A stretch of DNA of 64,000 nt from CALNZV01 sp942491115 (GTDB lineage: Bacteria; Desulfobacterota; Desulfobacteria; Desulfobacterales; UBA5852). Positions 52,896-61,708 of the stretch are shown here, in pieces (the first letter of the stretch is position 1; each line of letters begins with the position of its first letter). The position numbers and the translations under genes are program-made. The stretch is taken from positions 62,001 through 126,000 of the forward strand of contig CALNZV010000004.1 of the NCBI GenBank assembly GCA_942491115.1, read 5' to 3'. Below the pieces are notes generated by a model. The model saw nothing but the letters and a program-made list of their open reading frames with translations, was not told where the DNA came from and did no database searches.

Positions 52896-54590
52896 ATGAA
52901 CCAGCCCCTCAATGTGCTCATCATCGGCGGTGTGGCGTGTGGTCCCAAGACCGCCTGCCGGCTCAAACGGCTTCTCCCCGAGGCATCCATCACCCTCATC
53001 GACAAGGGCGGAATCGTCTCTTACGGTGCCTGTGGCCTTCCCTATTACGTGGAGGGCTGCTTCGAGGGTATCGATACCTTGACCCACACGCCGGCCGGGG
53101 TGCCCCGAAACCCTGAATTTTTTGACAAAGCCAAGGGGGTGACGGTTCTGACGAATACCGAGGCATTGAAGATCCATCGGGAGAAAAAAACCGTCAGAAT
53201 CCGGCAACGGTTAACCGGGGAAGAGAGGGATCTTCCCTACGACAAGCTGGTTCTGGCCACCGGGGGGCGTCCCTTCAAACCCCCGATTCCCGGCATCGAC
53301 CTGAAAAACGTCTGGTTCATGACCCATCCTGAGGATGCGGACACCCTCGTGAAGGCCATCGACGAACAGAAACTCACAACGGCGGTGATGGTCGGTGCGG
53401 GATTTATCGGTATGGAGATGGCGGAGGCCCTCAAGCGAAAGGGGCTCGATGTGACGGTCATCGAGATGGCACCCCAGATCATGCCCGGCATCCTCGACGA
53501 GGACACCGCTGCCTATGCCTCCAAATACATTCGAAGCCAGGGGGTCTCACTGGTATTGGGAGAGCGTGCCGTTGCCATGGATGGCCGAGAGCGGGTATCG
53601 GCCGTCCGGACGGACAAGGGGGTGTATCCTGCCGATGCCGTGGTGGTCGCGGTCGGGACCCGTCCAAACGACGAAATGGCCAAAGAAGCGGGACTGATGT
53701 GCCGGAACGGGATCGTCGTCAACGAATACGACCAGACCAGCGACCCGGACATCTATGCCGGTGGAGACTGCGTCGTCAACGCCTATGCCGGCAATCTTGC
53801 CGGAAGTCCTGTATTCGTTCCCCTGGGCTCGACGGCCAACAAGCACGGGCGAGTCATCGCCAACCACATTGCCGGCAGGCCCACGGCGTTTAGCGGCGTG
53901 GCCTGCACGGGGATCGTCAAGGTGTTCGACTTCACTCTCGGCCGAACCGGGTTGACGGAAGCGGCCTGCCGGGGCCTGGGACTTGACGTCGAAACCGCGA
54001 CTTGGGCGGGGCCCGACAAGCCCCACTACATGGGGGCGAAGCCCCTGACGATCAAGATGATCGCCCTCAAACGGGACCGGAGGCTGATGGGCATTCAAGT
54101 GGCCGGATTGTCCGAAGCCGGCAAGGGATATCTCGACGTGGCCGCAGCGGTCATTCTCTTCGGGGGAACCCTCGACCGGCTGGCCGACATCGATTTTGCC
54201 TACGCTCCCCCTTTTAGCCCCCCCATCGAGCCCCTGGCAACATGCGCCCACGTGCTGAGCAACAAACTGGACGGTATCGCCAAAGGGATATCCGCCTTCG
54301 AGGCGAGGCGGCGAATCGAAAACGGTGATGCCCTGGTGCTGGATACCCGCACTCCGGAGGAATTCCAGGAGGTCCGGCTTCCCTACGACGTGGTCCACAT
54401 CCCCCTGGGGGCCCTTCGGGAGCGGCTTCATGAATTGCCGATGGACCGGAACATCGTGGCCATGTGCAAGGTCAGCATGCGGGGGTACGAGGCCCAATTG
54501 ATTCTGAACCACGGGGGCTATGATCGGGTCTGGTTCATGGAGGGCGGGATCGTCGGGTGGCCGTTTGAGCTGTCGGTCGGAAGCGCCTGA
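52896..54590 (+). CDS. CoA-disulfide reductase / persulfide reductase with C-terminal rhodanese domain
   Basis: A 564-residue NAD(P)H flavoprotein. It has the N-terminal FAD site VLIIGGVACGPKTACRLKRL, the single-cysteine redox centre YGACGLPYY (C46), which marks CoA-disulfide reductases, an NAD site VMVGAGFIGMEMAEALKRKG and DIYAGGDCV. The C-terminal rhodanese domain (about 460-564) has LDTRTPEEF and the active cysteine in MCKVSMRGYEA. Such fusions reduce persulfides or polysulfides through CoA. GGAG lies about nine bases before the start. Expression is probably controlled at the palindrome at 52857. Confidence 0.9.
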   Translation: MNQPLNVLIIGGVACGPKTACRLKRLLPEASITLIDKGGIVSYGACGLPYYVEGCFEGIDTLTHTPAGVPRNPEFFDKAKGVTVLTNTEALKIHREKKTVRIRQRLTGEERDLPYDKLVLATGGRPFKPPIPGIDLKNVWFMTHPEDADTLVKAIDEQKLTTAVMVGAGFIGMEMAEALKRKGLDVTVIEMAPQIMPGILDEDTAAYASKYIRSQGVSLVLGERAVAMDGRERVSAVRTDKGVYPADAVVVAVGTRPNDEMAKEAGLMCRNGIVVNEYDQTSDPDIYAGGDCVVNAYAGNLAGSPVFVPLGSTANKHGRVIANHIAGRPTAFSGVACTGIVKVFDFTLGRTGLTEAACRGLGLDVETATWAGPDKPHYMGAKPLTIKMIALKRDRRLMGIQVAGLSEAGKGYLDVAAAVILFGGTLDRLADIDFAYAPPFSPPIEPLATCAHVLSNKLDGIAKGISAFEARRRIENGDALVLDTRTPEEFQEVRLPYDVVHIPLGALRERLHELPMDRNIVAMCKVSMRGYEAQLILNHGGYDRVWFMEGGIVGWPFELSVGSA

Positions 54591-54689
54591 CCCCGGGCCG
54601 GAAAGGCACGGATTCCGACTATCGCCAAGGGGACCCGGAGGGCGGTTAGGGCGATCTGCCCTCCCCGCCTTGAGCGTCAGCGCGGCGAA

Positions 54690-55241
54690 TTAAGCGTCGA
54701 AGGAACGGCGGAAAAGGTCGGCGATGGCCGTCTTTCCATCCTCGGTCAGGTTTCTGGTGCCGGTGCCCACGAAGGTATCGTGTGAAATGACCGGGAGGTC
54801 CTTCTGCCATCGCTTGTCCGTCCAGGTGAACCAAGCGGCTTTTTCCTGGTCGAAGACACTGAGGGGCCGGTTGAACAGCTTGGCCAGCTCCACCGCCCAG
54901 CCTGTGCCGCCTTTCACCGTCTCATCCGACTGGATCCATCCCACGGCGAACACCTGATAGCCGCGGTTGACCATGTGAAAGATGGTTTGGATGACCTTCC
55001 TGATTTTCTCCACCCGGGCGTAGGTGCGATTCATGCGCATGGAGACGATTTCCATGCTGATATCCCCGTTCTTCAACTCCTCCGTGCTCAGCACCACCTG
55101 CCCCCGGTCCCGTGCGGGCGTCTGGCCGTCAAAGGAAAACGTCACTTCTTTCAATCCCCAATGTTCAGCCTGATAGCCGAATTCGGCTTCGGTGCCGCGG
55201 TGGCCGCCGCTGTATAGGGTGGTTTGACTGGGATCCGTCAT
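54690..55241 (-). CDS. SLOG-like nucleotide-binding protein
   Basis: A 183-residue protein with an N-terminal Rossmann-like start TTLYSGGHRGTEAEFGYQA that matches the glycine-rich loop of SLOG/LOG-type folds, followed by VTFSFDG, a central helix and GYQVFAVGWI. SLOG domains bind nucleotides or nucleotide-derived ligands and occur in stress and defence systems. Function unknown. AAAGGAG lies eight bases before the start. Its leader contains a promoter that runs almost directly into an intrinsic-terminator-like hairpin. Confidence 0.65.
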   Translation of the reverse strand: MTDPSQTTLYSGGHRGTEAEFGYQAEHWGLKEVTFSFDGQTPARDRGQVVLSTEELKNGDISMEIVSMRMNRTYARVEKIRKVIQTIFHMVNRGYQVFAVGWIQSDETVKGGTGWAVELAKLFNRPLSVFDQEKAAWFTWTDKRWQKDLPVISHDTFVGTGTRNLTEDGKTAIADLFRRSFDA

Positions 55242-55294
55242 CGTGAAGACTCCTTTTTGGAATGAATTGGAATGACCGTTGCCGACCCATCGGC

Positions 55295-55326
55295 AAAAAA
55301 AACACCCCGCATGGCCGTGCAGGGTG
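55295..55326 (-). terminator. hairpin plus T8 in the leader of the SLOG-like gene
   Basis: On the minus strand CACCC-GCA pairs with TGC-GGGTG around a six-base loop (55303-55326), followed directly by eight T (55295-55302). It would end transcripts after about 30-35 nucleotides unless prevented. Confidence 0.75.
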
Positions 55327-55333
55327 AATGGTT

Positions 55334-55361
55334 ATCATAACACATCTCCACCCGGTTTCAA
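55334..55361 (-). promoter_or_regulatory. sigma-70-like promoter of the SLOG-like gene
   Basis: On the minus strand TTGAAA (55356-55361) and TATGAT (55334-55339) with a 16-base spacer, both 5 of 6 consensus matches. The predicted start point lies at about 55327, next to the terminator hairpin. A GTTATCATAAC palindrome overlaps the -10 box. Confidence 0.6.
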
Positions 55362-55648
55362 CCCAACCATGGATAGCGTTCTGTTCATCCTGGCCTCTCA
55401 TAAGGATCTCTGGCCAATCCGGATGCCCGTGATGTCATCGTCCCCATGGGCATTGCGGGTGGCGATGGGGTTTGAGCGGCCTCTATGGTTTGAAACCGTT
55501 GATCTGAAACGCAGGAGCCGCTATGGTCAAAAGAACCCCGACTCTTCGGGGGAGGACAGACGCCGGCGACTGGCGGTGTATCAAGAAAAGCCCTATCGCT
55601 GCGGTTTGCCGAATGGGATCGAAAACCATCCGTTGTCAACCGATGCTT

Positions 55649-56704
55649 ATGACACCCCGTGAACGCGTCATAGAAGCTTTGAACGGTCGAATGCCGGACC
55701 GGGTTCCCATGGCTCTGGGATTCTATTCCCCGTGGATCGAGGCCATCGAGCCAATGACCCCGGAGGAGGCCTTTCCCCTCGACCTCCGCTTTCTGGAGTT
55801 CAATCCCCCACACTACCAGGATGGATTCCTGGCCTATCTCCAGTCCCTCCCTCGGGATGTTCATGTGGGTAACCTGGGCCAGCTGAAAACCTACTACGAG
55901 TGGGCCTATCATCCCGAGCGGGGCCGGGAGCGGCCCCTCAGTGGCATCCGGTCTATCGAAGGGCTTTCCGATCTGGTTCTGCCGGACCTGACCGACCCTG
56001 GGCGGACTACAGGTCTGTCGGACCGGGTGTCGGAATGGCACAGACAGGGGCTGGCCGTGGCCGGAGGCCCGCCTCATCTGGGTGGGGAACTCTTCGAGAT
56101 GGGTCTGCGGCTTAGGGGGTTCGAACGGTTTATGGAAGACTTGGTGGCGCGCAAGGATCTGGCGCACCATCTGCTCGACCAGTTGGCCCGCATGCTGATC
56201 GACAATGTGGCCGTCCTCGTCGACACCGGCATCGACATCCTTCTGTTGGACGACGATGTCGCCATGCCTACGGGGTTGATCGTCAGCCCGGCGATGTGGC
56301 GGGAGTTTTTCAAACCGAGGCTCCGGAAAGCAATCCAGGCTGCCAGGGATCTGTCTCCGGATATTCTGGTCTTCTACCACAGTGACGGGGATTTCACTTC
56401 TCTTATCCCTGAACTGATCGAGATCGGTGTGAACGTGATCAATCCCCTTCAGCCCGATTGCATGGATGCCGTCGCGGTCAAGGACGCCTTTGGAGACCGT
56501 CTGGCCCTCTGGGGGACCGTTGGGACCGCCCTGATGTGGGATCAGGGCAGCTCCCAGGAGATACGAGACGAGGTGCAGCATCGGATCGCCACCCTGGGAC
56601 CCGAAGGGCTCCTGGTTTCCCCCGCGTACGACATCGATTTTGCGCCCCTCGAGAACATCGAGGGCTTCGTCGAGGCCGTGGAAACTTTCGGCAGAGGGCA
56701 TTGA
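55649..56704 (+). CDS. uroporphyrinogen decarboxylase family methyltransferase-like protein
   Basis: A 351-residue protein of the UroD/MtaA/CmuA superfamily, which includes corrinoid methyltransferases as well as UroD. It starts MTPRERVIEALNGRMPDRVPMALG and has FYHSDGDFTSLIPELIEIGVNVINPLQP (the DGD and NPLQP segments) and LWGTVGTALMWDQG near the end. The H-x-C-x-C zinc site of MtaA-like enzymes is not visible, so the substrate is undecided. No corrinoid protein is nearby. ATG 55649 is preferred over 55643. A 3-hydroxyisobutyrate-dehydrogenase-like gene follows. Confidence 0.83.
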   Translation: MTPRERVIEALNGRMPDRVPMALGFYSPWIEAIEPMTPEEAFPLDLRFLEFNPPHYQDGFLAYLQSLPRDVHVGNLGQLKTYYEWAYHPERGRERPLSGIRSIEGLSDLVLPDLTDPGRTTGLSDRVSEWHRQGLAVAGGPPHLGGELFEMGLRLRGFERFMEDLVARKDLAHHLLDQLARMLIDNVAVLVDTGIDILLLDDDVAMPTGLIVSPAMWREFFKPRLRKAIQAARDLSPDILVFYHSDGDFTSLIPELIEIGVNVINPLQPDCMDAVAVKDAFGDRLALWGTVGTALMWDQGSSQEIRDEVQHRIATLGPEGLLVSPAYDIDFAPLENIEGFVEAVETFGRGH

Positions 56705-56843
56705 CGACCGGCGTGTTTCCGTTAAACGGATAAAAACACCGCCGGCCGATCCTATGGGGCTGGTGACAATGGATTCCTACCGCCGCCAATCCCCGTCGGC
56801 TCGACGTCGACAGGGGGACTGGGGCATCCAAAAAGGAGCCGAC

Positions 56844-57704
56844 ATGAACGTGACATTTATCGGTCTGGGGATCATGGGAAGCCGCATGGCCAACAACCTG
56901 CTGAAGGGGGGGGTGACACTGACGGTTTACAATCGCTCTCAGGAGCCCGTTCAAGTGCTGGTGGCATCGGGTGCCTCGGCCGCCGCCTCCTGGGGCGATG
57001 CCGTGCGGGATGCCGACGTCGTCTTCACGATGCTGTCGTCTCCGGAGGTGGTGGAACGCATTGCCCTGGGTGGCGGCGGGTTCGTTGCCGAGATGAAGAA
57101 GAACGCCATCTGGGTCGACTGCTCGACGGTGAACCCCTCCTTCTCCCGGAAGGAGAGCGACACGGCAGCGCGCTTCGGTGTCCGGTTTGTCGACGCGCCG
57201 GTTGCCGGAACCAAACCCCATGCCGAAAAGGGGGATCTGACCTTTCTCGTCGGCGGGGAGGAAGGGGACCTGGAGGCTGTCAGGCCCCTGTTGAATCACA
57301 TGGGAAGCAGGGTCGTCCACATCGGGGACACCGGCAAAGGCGCCGCCTTCAAGATGCTGGTCAATTCGCTTCTCGCCCAGTCTATGCTGGCGTTTTCAGA
57401 AACCATACTCCTTGGTGAAGCGCTTGGATTACCGAGGGACTTTTTGCTCGAAACCCTTCCCAATTTGCCCGTTTCGGCCCCCTTCACCGGGGCCAAAGCG
57501 GAGATGATCCGTCAGGACAACTATGCGGTTCAATTCCCCCTGGAATGGATGCACAAGGATTTGCGCCTGGTGGCTCTGACCGCCAGCGAACTCAACCACC
57601 CTCTGCATTCGGCGACCCTTGCCGAGGCACTCTATGCCGAGGCCAAGGAGAGCGGTTTGGGGAGAGAGGATTTTGCCGCGATCTATAGCTACCTGAGACC
57701 TTAG
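56844..57704 (+). CDS. NAD(P)-dependent beta-hydroxyacid dehydrogenase
   Basis: A 286-residue 3-hydroxyisobutyrate/6-phosphogluconate dehydrogenase-type enzyme. It has the Rossmann motif VTFIGLGIMGSRMANNLLKGG, the substrate-binding FVDAPVAGTKPHAEKGDLTFLVGG and the catalytic lysine in GKGAAFKMLVNSLLA. AAGGAG lies about six bases before ATG 56844. It follows the UroD-like gene by 140 bases; a functional link is not shown. Confidence 0.9.
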   Translation: MNVTFIGLGIMGSRMANNLLKGGVTLTVYNRSQEPVQVLVASGASAAASWGDAVRDADVVFTMLSSPEVVERIALGGGGFVAEMKKNAIWVDCSTVNPSFSRKESDTAARFGVRFVDAPVAGTKPHAEKGDLTFLVGGEEGDLEAVRPLLNHMGSRVVHIGDTGKGAAFKMLVNSLLAQSMLAFSETILLGEALGLPRDFLLETLPNLPVSAPFTGAKAEMIRQDNYAVQFPLEWMHKDLRLVALTASELNHPLHSATLAEALYAEAKESGLGREDFAAIYSYLRP

Positions 57705-58077
57705 AGGCATAGGGCGCCTCTGAATTCTGGACGACCACCGGTTCAAGCCTCATTTTCTCCGAGTTCTCGGTCACAGGGTCAGTGAACCGTCCAAAGGCCT
57801 GTGTGAACCGCACCTCCGTTTCGCTCCATTATCAACCAGATCGGATTGGGAGTAAGCCCATGACCCGATGACGGGTCGGATAGGCTGTTTTACCGACCGC
57901 CTGGCAGTGAATCGGCCGGTGTTCCCATGGGCTGTTGCGCACAGTGGCGTGTCCTGGAACCCGTTCGGCGATGAATAGAAGGCGGTTATACAGCGTTTCA
58001 CGGGACCGTGGGACCGGCTGTCCCCGGACCCGCAGGAGCGGCACCAGAACGGTGTTAGACGATCCGGGTCGACACCG
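57705..58077. other. 373-base convergent intergenic region, no gene seen
   Basis: Lies between the dehydrogenase (+) and the SLC13 permease (-). A GACCCG-ATGA-CGGGTC hairpin lies near 57863-57878; no T run follows. The minus-strand frame at 57771-58091 overlaps the permease end and shows no family signature. Confidence 0.35.
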
Positions 58078-60459
58078 TCATGGACGGTCAAGGGGCCAGA
58101 ACAGGGGGAGCACCAGGGCCACGACGATCAGCACCACGAGGGTCAGGGGAACGCCGGCAATGAGATAATCCTTGAACCGGTATCGCCCCGGGCCCATCAC
58201 CATGACGTTTGCGGGATGGGAAATCGGTGTCATGAAGCTGGCTGAAGCGGCCATGGCCATGGCCATCATCATGGCGTAGGGGGAAGCGCCCATGTTCCCT
58301 GCGGTACTAAGGACGATCGGGGTCATGAGCACCACGAGGGCCGATGTCGGTATAACGCAGGTGGCGGCGAAGGTTAGGGTCATCAGCCCCACCATCACTG
58401 CCACAGGCCCCATCGCTCCCACGGCTCCTACGACCTTGGTTGCCACGAGAAGGGCGGCTCCCGTTGAATCCAGGGCCATGCCGAGAGGCATCATCCCGGC
58501 GATCAGAAATATGCCCTTCCACTCGATAGCCCGGTAGGCTTCCTCCATGGTCAGGCATCGGGTCAGCACCATAACGGCCGCTCCGATCACCGCGGCGATG
58601 TAGATGGGGGCCCAGCCCATCATGACGGGGATCAGGACCCCGGCCATGACAGCAATGCTGACCTTGGCTTTTTCGGTAGAGGGGGCCTCCTGGGCGGATT
58701 CGGTCAATACCAGGAAATCAGGCTCCCGGGCCAGAAGCCGGAGTTTTTCCCGGGGCCCGAATATCAGGAGCGCATCCCCGAACCGCAGCGGCATCCCGGC
58801 CAGAAACTCCGATTCGTAGGCCTGGCCCTCACGCCATATCGCTAAGACGCTCAATCCGAATTTTTCCCTGAAGTGGAGTTCCTTGAGGGTTTTGCCCGCG
58901 AGAGTGGTGTGGGGGGAGAGCATGGCCTCTGCCAACCCGAAATCACCGGATTCGATGGTCTCGAGCACCTTGACATCGACAGACCGGACATCCAAGGCTC
59001 CCAGATGGTGGAGCAGATCGAAGTCTTCCCGCCGTCCCAAGATTTGAAGCCGGTCGCCTGCCATCAGGGTTTCCGTGGGGGCAGGCATGGCAATGGCGGT
59101 GCCGTCTCGAACGATGGACAAAACGCTTGCCCCGACCCGCTCGCCGAGTCGGCTCTCCGCCAGGGACTTCCCCACCAGCAGGCTGCCGGCCTTTACTCTC
59201 ATGGTCAGCAGGCGGTCTTCCAAATGATAGATTCGGCTCAACCGGTCGGGGTCGGTGGATTGAACATCCTCAAACCCGCCGGATTCCCAAAGGGCCTCGA
59301 AGGCGCTTTCCGGGCCTCGGACCAGAAGAATGTCTTCTGCTTCGAGACTCTGATTGGCGATCTGAGCCCTGCGGACGATGTTTTTCCGTCGAATGGCAAG
59401 AATCTGCATGCCATATCGATTCCTGAAGTCGATCTGCCCGATGGTCTTACCGACAATATCCGCTGCCTTTGTGATCCGGATTTCGGCAGTTCGGGTGCTG
59501 CCGTCGAGGACGGCGCCCACGGAGGCGTGTCCAGTGTCGGCGACCAACTCGCTCCAGTGGCTCAATTCGTCCTTCAGTGAAGTCACATTTCCGCTTCGTC
59601 CTTCGACAATCAGGCCGTCGCCGGCCATTAGGGTTTTAGACGGCTGGGGGGCGATCAGGAGGGCCCCCTTCCGGTCGATTGCCACCACATTGAGGCCTAA
59701 AATAGCCCCCAGACGGGTCTCGGCGATGGTTTTCCCAACGAGGGGAGACTGGGGGGGGAGGTAGAGTTGAAAGGTGCGCTCTTGGAGATGATACTGTTGA
59801 ATGAGGTCCTGCCCCTGTCGGTTGCCGCCGCCGGTACTCTCGCTGCCCCGATCCGGCAACCAGCGCCTGCCGACGAGGGCCATGTAGGCAATACCGGCCG
59901 CCATGACGACGATACCGACGGGGGTGAAATCAAACAGGGAGAATGGCGTCAGACCGTTGTCCCTGAGGGCTTCGCTGACGATGATGTTGGGCGGCGTTCC
60001 GATTTGGGTGGTGAGTCCGCCTAGGAGAGAGCCGTATGCCAGGGGCATCAATAGTCTGGCCGACGGGGTGCCGGTCTGCCGGGCAATGTCCATGACCACC
60101 GGCAGCATCAGTGCCGCCACGGCCACGTTGTTCATGAAGGCCGACATCGCACCGGCGCAAGTCATGATAACGGCCACGAGTACCGCCTCTTGTCGACCCG
60201 ATACCCTAAGGAGAAATCGTCCGATGATGCTGGCCACACCGGTTCTCGTCAATCCTCCGCTAAGGATGAAGACCGCCCACACGGTGACGACTGCCGGATT
60301 GCTGAAGCCTGACAGGGCCTGAGTCGGACTCACCAGTCCGGTCAGTGCCGATGCACCCAGGACCAGCAGCGCAGTGACCTCCATTGGAATGACCTCGGAG
60401 ACCAACAACAAGACCGACAATCCAAGAATCCCAAAAACCAACACCATGTCCGGAGTCAT
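58078..60459 (-). CDS. SLC13/DASS-family permease with four RCK_C domains
   Basis: A 793-residue membrane protein. About six hydrophobic segments (1-200), including NNVAVAALMLP and TQIGTPPNIIVSE, precede four RCK_C (TrkA-C) domains at 222-288, 318-384, 411-477 and 505-571, and the rest of the membrane domain (600-793) follows. Family members move dicarboxylates, sulfate or other anions, usually with Na+. Most relatives carry two RCK_C domains between the membrane halves; four is unusual. A possible promoter lies at 60548-60575. Confidence 0.9.
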   Translation of the reverse strand: MTPDMVLVFGILGLSVLLLVSEVIPMEVTALLVLGASALTGLVSPTQALSGFSNPAVVTVWAVFILSGGLTRTGVASIIGRFLLRVSGRQEAVLVAVIMTCAGAMSAFMNNVAVAALMLPVVMDIARQTGTPSARLLMPLAYGSLLGGLTTQIGTPPNIIVSEALRDNGLTPFSLFDFTPVGIVVMAAGIAYMALVGRRWLPDRGSESTGGGNRQGQDLIQQYHLQERTFQLYLPPQSPLVGKTIAETRLGAILGLNVVAIDRKGALLIAPQPSKTLMAGDGLIVEGRSGNVTSLKDELSHWSELVADTGHASVGAVLDGSTRTAEIRITKAADIVGKTIGQIDFRNRYGMQILAIRRKNIVRRAQIANQSLEAEDILLVRGPESAFEALWESGGFEDVQSTDPDRLSRIYHLEDRLLTMRVKAGSLLVGKSLAESRLGERVGASVLSIVRDGTAIAMPAPTETLMAGDRLQILGRREDFDLLHHLGALDVRSVDVKVLETIESGDFGLAEAMLSPHTTLAGKTLKELHFREKFGLSVLAIWREGQAYESEFLAGMPLRFGDALLIFGPREKLRLLAREPDFLVLTESAQEAPSTEKAKVSIAVMAGVLIPVMMGWAPIYIAAVIGAAVMVLTRCLTMEEAYRAIEWKGIFLIAGMMPLGMALDSTGAALLVATKVVGAVGAMGPVAVMVGLMTLTFAATCVIPTSALVVLMTPIVLSTAGNMGASPYAMMMAMAMAASASFMTPISHPANVMVMGPGRYRFKDYLIAGVPLTLVVLIVVALVLPLFWPLDRP

Positions 60460-60547
60460 AAGACGGATTCCTCTCTATCCCGCTAACATCCGGTGGTAGA
60501 TCTCCTCAAACCGGAAGACGGGCCGTGATCCTGCAACCGTGTCTGAT

Positions 60548-60575
60548 AGAATAGTGCATTTGGAGTTTGAGGCAA
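60548..60575 (-). promoter_or_regulatory. possible promoter of the SLC13 permease gene
   Basis: On the minus strand TTGCCT (60570-60575) and TATTCT (60548-60553) with a 16-base spacer; both match consensus at 4 of 6. Confidence 0.3.
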
Positions 60576-60630
60576 ATCCGGATGACGCGAATATGTCGAG
60601 ACGCGGTTTGAAGGGGAAGGTGGGAAGTCT

Positions 60631-60945
60631 TCAGGGGTTGAGCTGTCTGGCGGCGGCGATCAGTGCCATCCCGATCACCATGGCCAAAAATGCATTCCGG
60701 GTCTTGTAGGCGCACCAGGCGGTGGACATCGCCGCAAGGCATCCCCATAGGCCTGCAGACACAATGCCGGGTGCCACCAGAGAGAGCAGAATGGTTCCCG
60801 GCAGGGCGTCCATGATCCGCTTGAAGCGTCCTTGCACGGGCAGTTTCTCCGACAAGAGCAGTCCGCCGAGGCGAAGACCGTAGGTGACCAGAGCGGCGCC
60901 GGCGATGGCCGCCCAGGTGGCCAGGGGCTGTTCAGGTGATCCCAT
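60631..60945 (-). CDS. azlD: AzlD-type amino acid transport subunit
   Basis: A 104-residue membrane protein with four hydrophobic segments, resembling AzlD: GAALVTYGLRLGGLLL, FKRIMDALPGTILLSLVAPGIV and FLAMVIGMALIAA. With AzlC it forms a branched-chain amino acid or azaleucine exporter. ATG 60945 overlaps the azlC end by 14 bases. It is last in the racemase-azlC-azlD operon. Confidence 0.85.
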   Translation of the reverse strand: MGSPEQPLATWAAIAGAALVTYGLRLGGLLLSEKLPVQGRFKRIMDALPGTILLSLVAPGIVSAGLWGCLAAMSTAWCAYKTRNAFLAMVIGMALIAAARQLNP

Positions 60946-61708
60946 CGTTGAGTCCTTTGGGGTTCTCGGTCGATTCTGAACGGTCGGATTCAGGGGCCTG
61001 CTGTTCCGCATCCGACCGAGGGGCGTCGGAGAGGGCGGCGGTAAGGGCCCCGCCCAGTCCGCCGATCACGATGTACCATTTCCCGGGGAGCAGTTTTTCA
61101 ACCGCCACGGCCAGCACAGCGGCCACTAACCAGGGGATCATATCCGTTTTCCCGCGCCAAAGGCTGACGGTAAGCGCCGTGAACACGGCCACGAACGCAA
61201 AATCCAAGGCAAAGGCCTCCGGGTTCTGCACCATGCTGCCCAGGCGGTGGCCGGTGAGGGTTCCCATGCACCAGACCGTTACCAGGCAGAGACCGCCCCC
61301 GAACAGATAGCCGGTAGAGGCTCCACCGCGGCGATAGGCGGCCATGGTGACGGCCCAGTTCTCGTCGGCCACCAGGTGCATCATCGACGCCTTGTGGGCC
61401 AGGGTCTTTCCCTGAAAGATCGGGTTCAGGGAGGCGCCGATGAGAAGGTAGCGGAGATTGATGACCGACACGGCGATAACGATTTCCAGAATGGGCAGGG
61501 GCGGCGTCCACATGTCCACCATCACGAACTGGGCGGAGCCGGCGAAGACGGAGAGGTTCATGACGAGAAGCTCATACCATGCGATGCCCTTCTGTGCCGC
61601 AAGAACCCCCAGCACGCTGCCGTAAGCGCCGACGCTTGCCGCCACGGGCAGGTTGGCCAGAGCCCCCCGTTGAGCGGGAGCCATCATGGTGAGCGCGGGG
61701 CGTGTCAT
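60932..61708 (-). CDS. azlC: AzlC-type branched-chain amino acid exporter
   Basis: A 258-residue inner-membrane protein with about seven hydrophobic segments, matching AzlC/YgaZ: ANLPVAASVGAYGSVLGVLA, NLSVFAGSAQFVMVDMW and the conserved NLRYLLIGASLNPIF. It pairs with AzlD to export leucine, isoleucine, valine or related compounds. Its start overlaps the racemase stop by four bases, so it is translationally coupled. Confidence 0.9.
   Translation of the reverse strand: MTRPALTMMAPAQRGALANLPVAASVGAYGSVLGVLAAQKGIAWYELLVMNLSVFAGSAQFVMVDMWTPPLPILEIVIAVSVINLRYLLIGASLNPIFQGKTLAHKASMMHLVADENWAVTMAAYRRGGASTGYLFGGGLCLVTVWCMGTLTGHRLGSMVQNPEAFALDFAFVAVFTALTVSLWRGKTDMIPWLVAAVLAVAVEKLLPGKWYIVIGGLGGALTAALSDAPRSDAEQQAPESDRSESTENPKGLNDGIT

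Larger units (their letters stand above)
55242..55648. other. intergenic region with SLOG promoter and terminator
   Basis: About 400 bases. The left half holds the minus-strand promoter and hairpin for the SLOG-like gene. The right half (55380-55648) is an in-frame extension of the downstream UroD-like gene without a matching ribosome site; a CCCCGA/TCGGGG hairpin lies at 55536-55551. No other gene is seen. Confidence 0.4.

Noticed and set aside
53547..54512. 321-residue minus-strand ORF inside the CoA-disulfide reductase gene
   Set aside because: Antisense shadow of a gene with clear FAD, NAD and rhodanese motifs.
57771..58091. 106-residue minus-strand ORF after the SLC13 permease
   Set aside because: Starts inside the permease and has no family signature or ribosome site.
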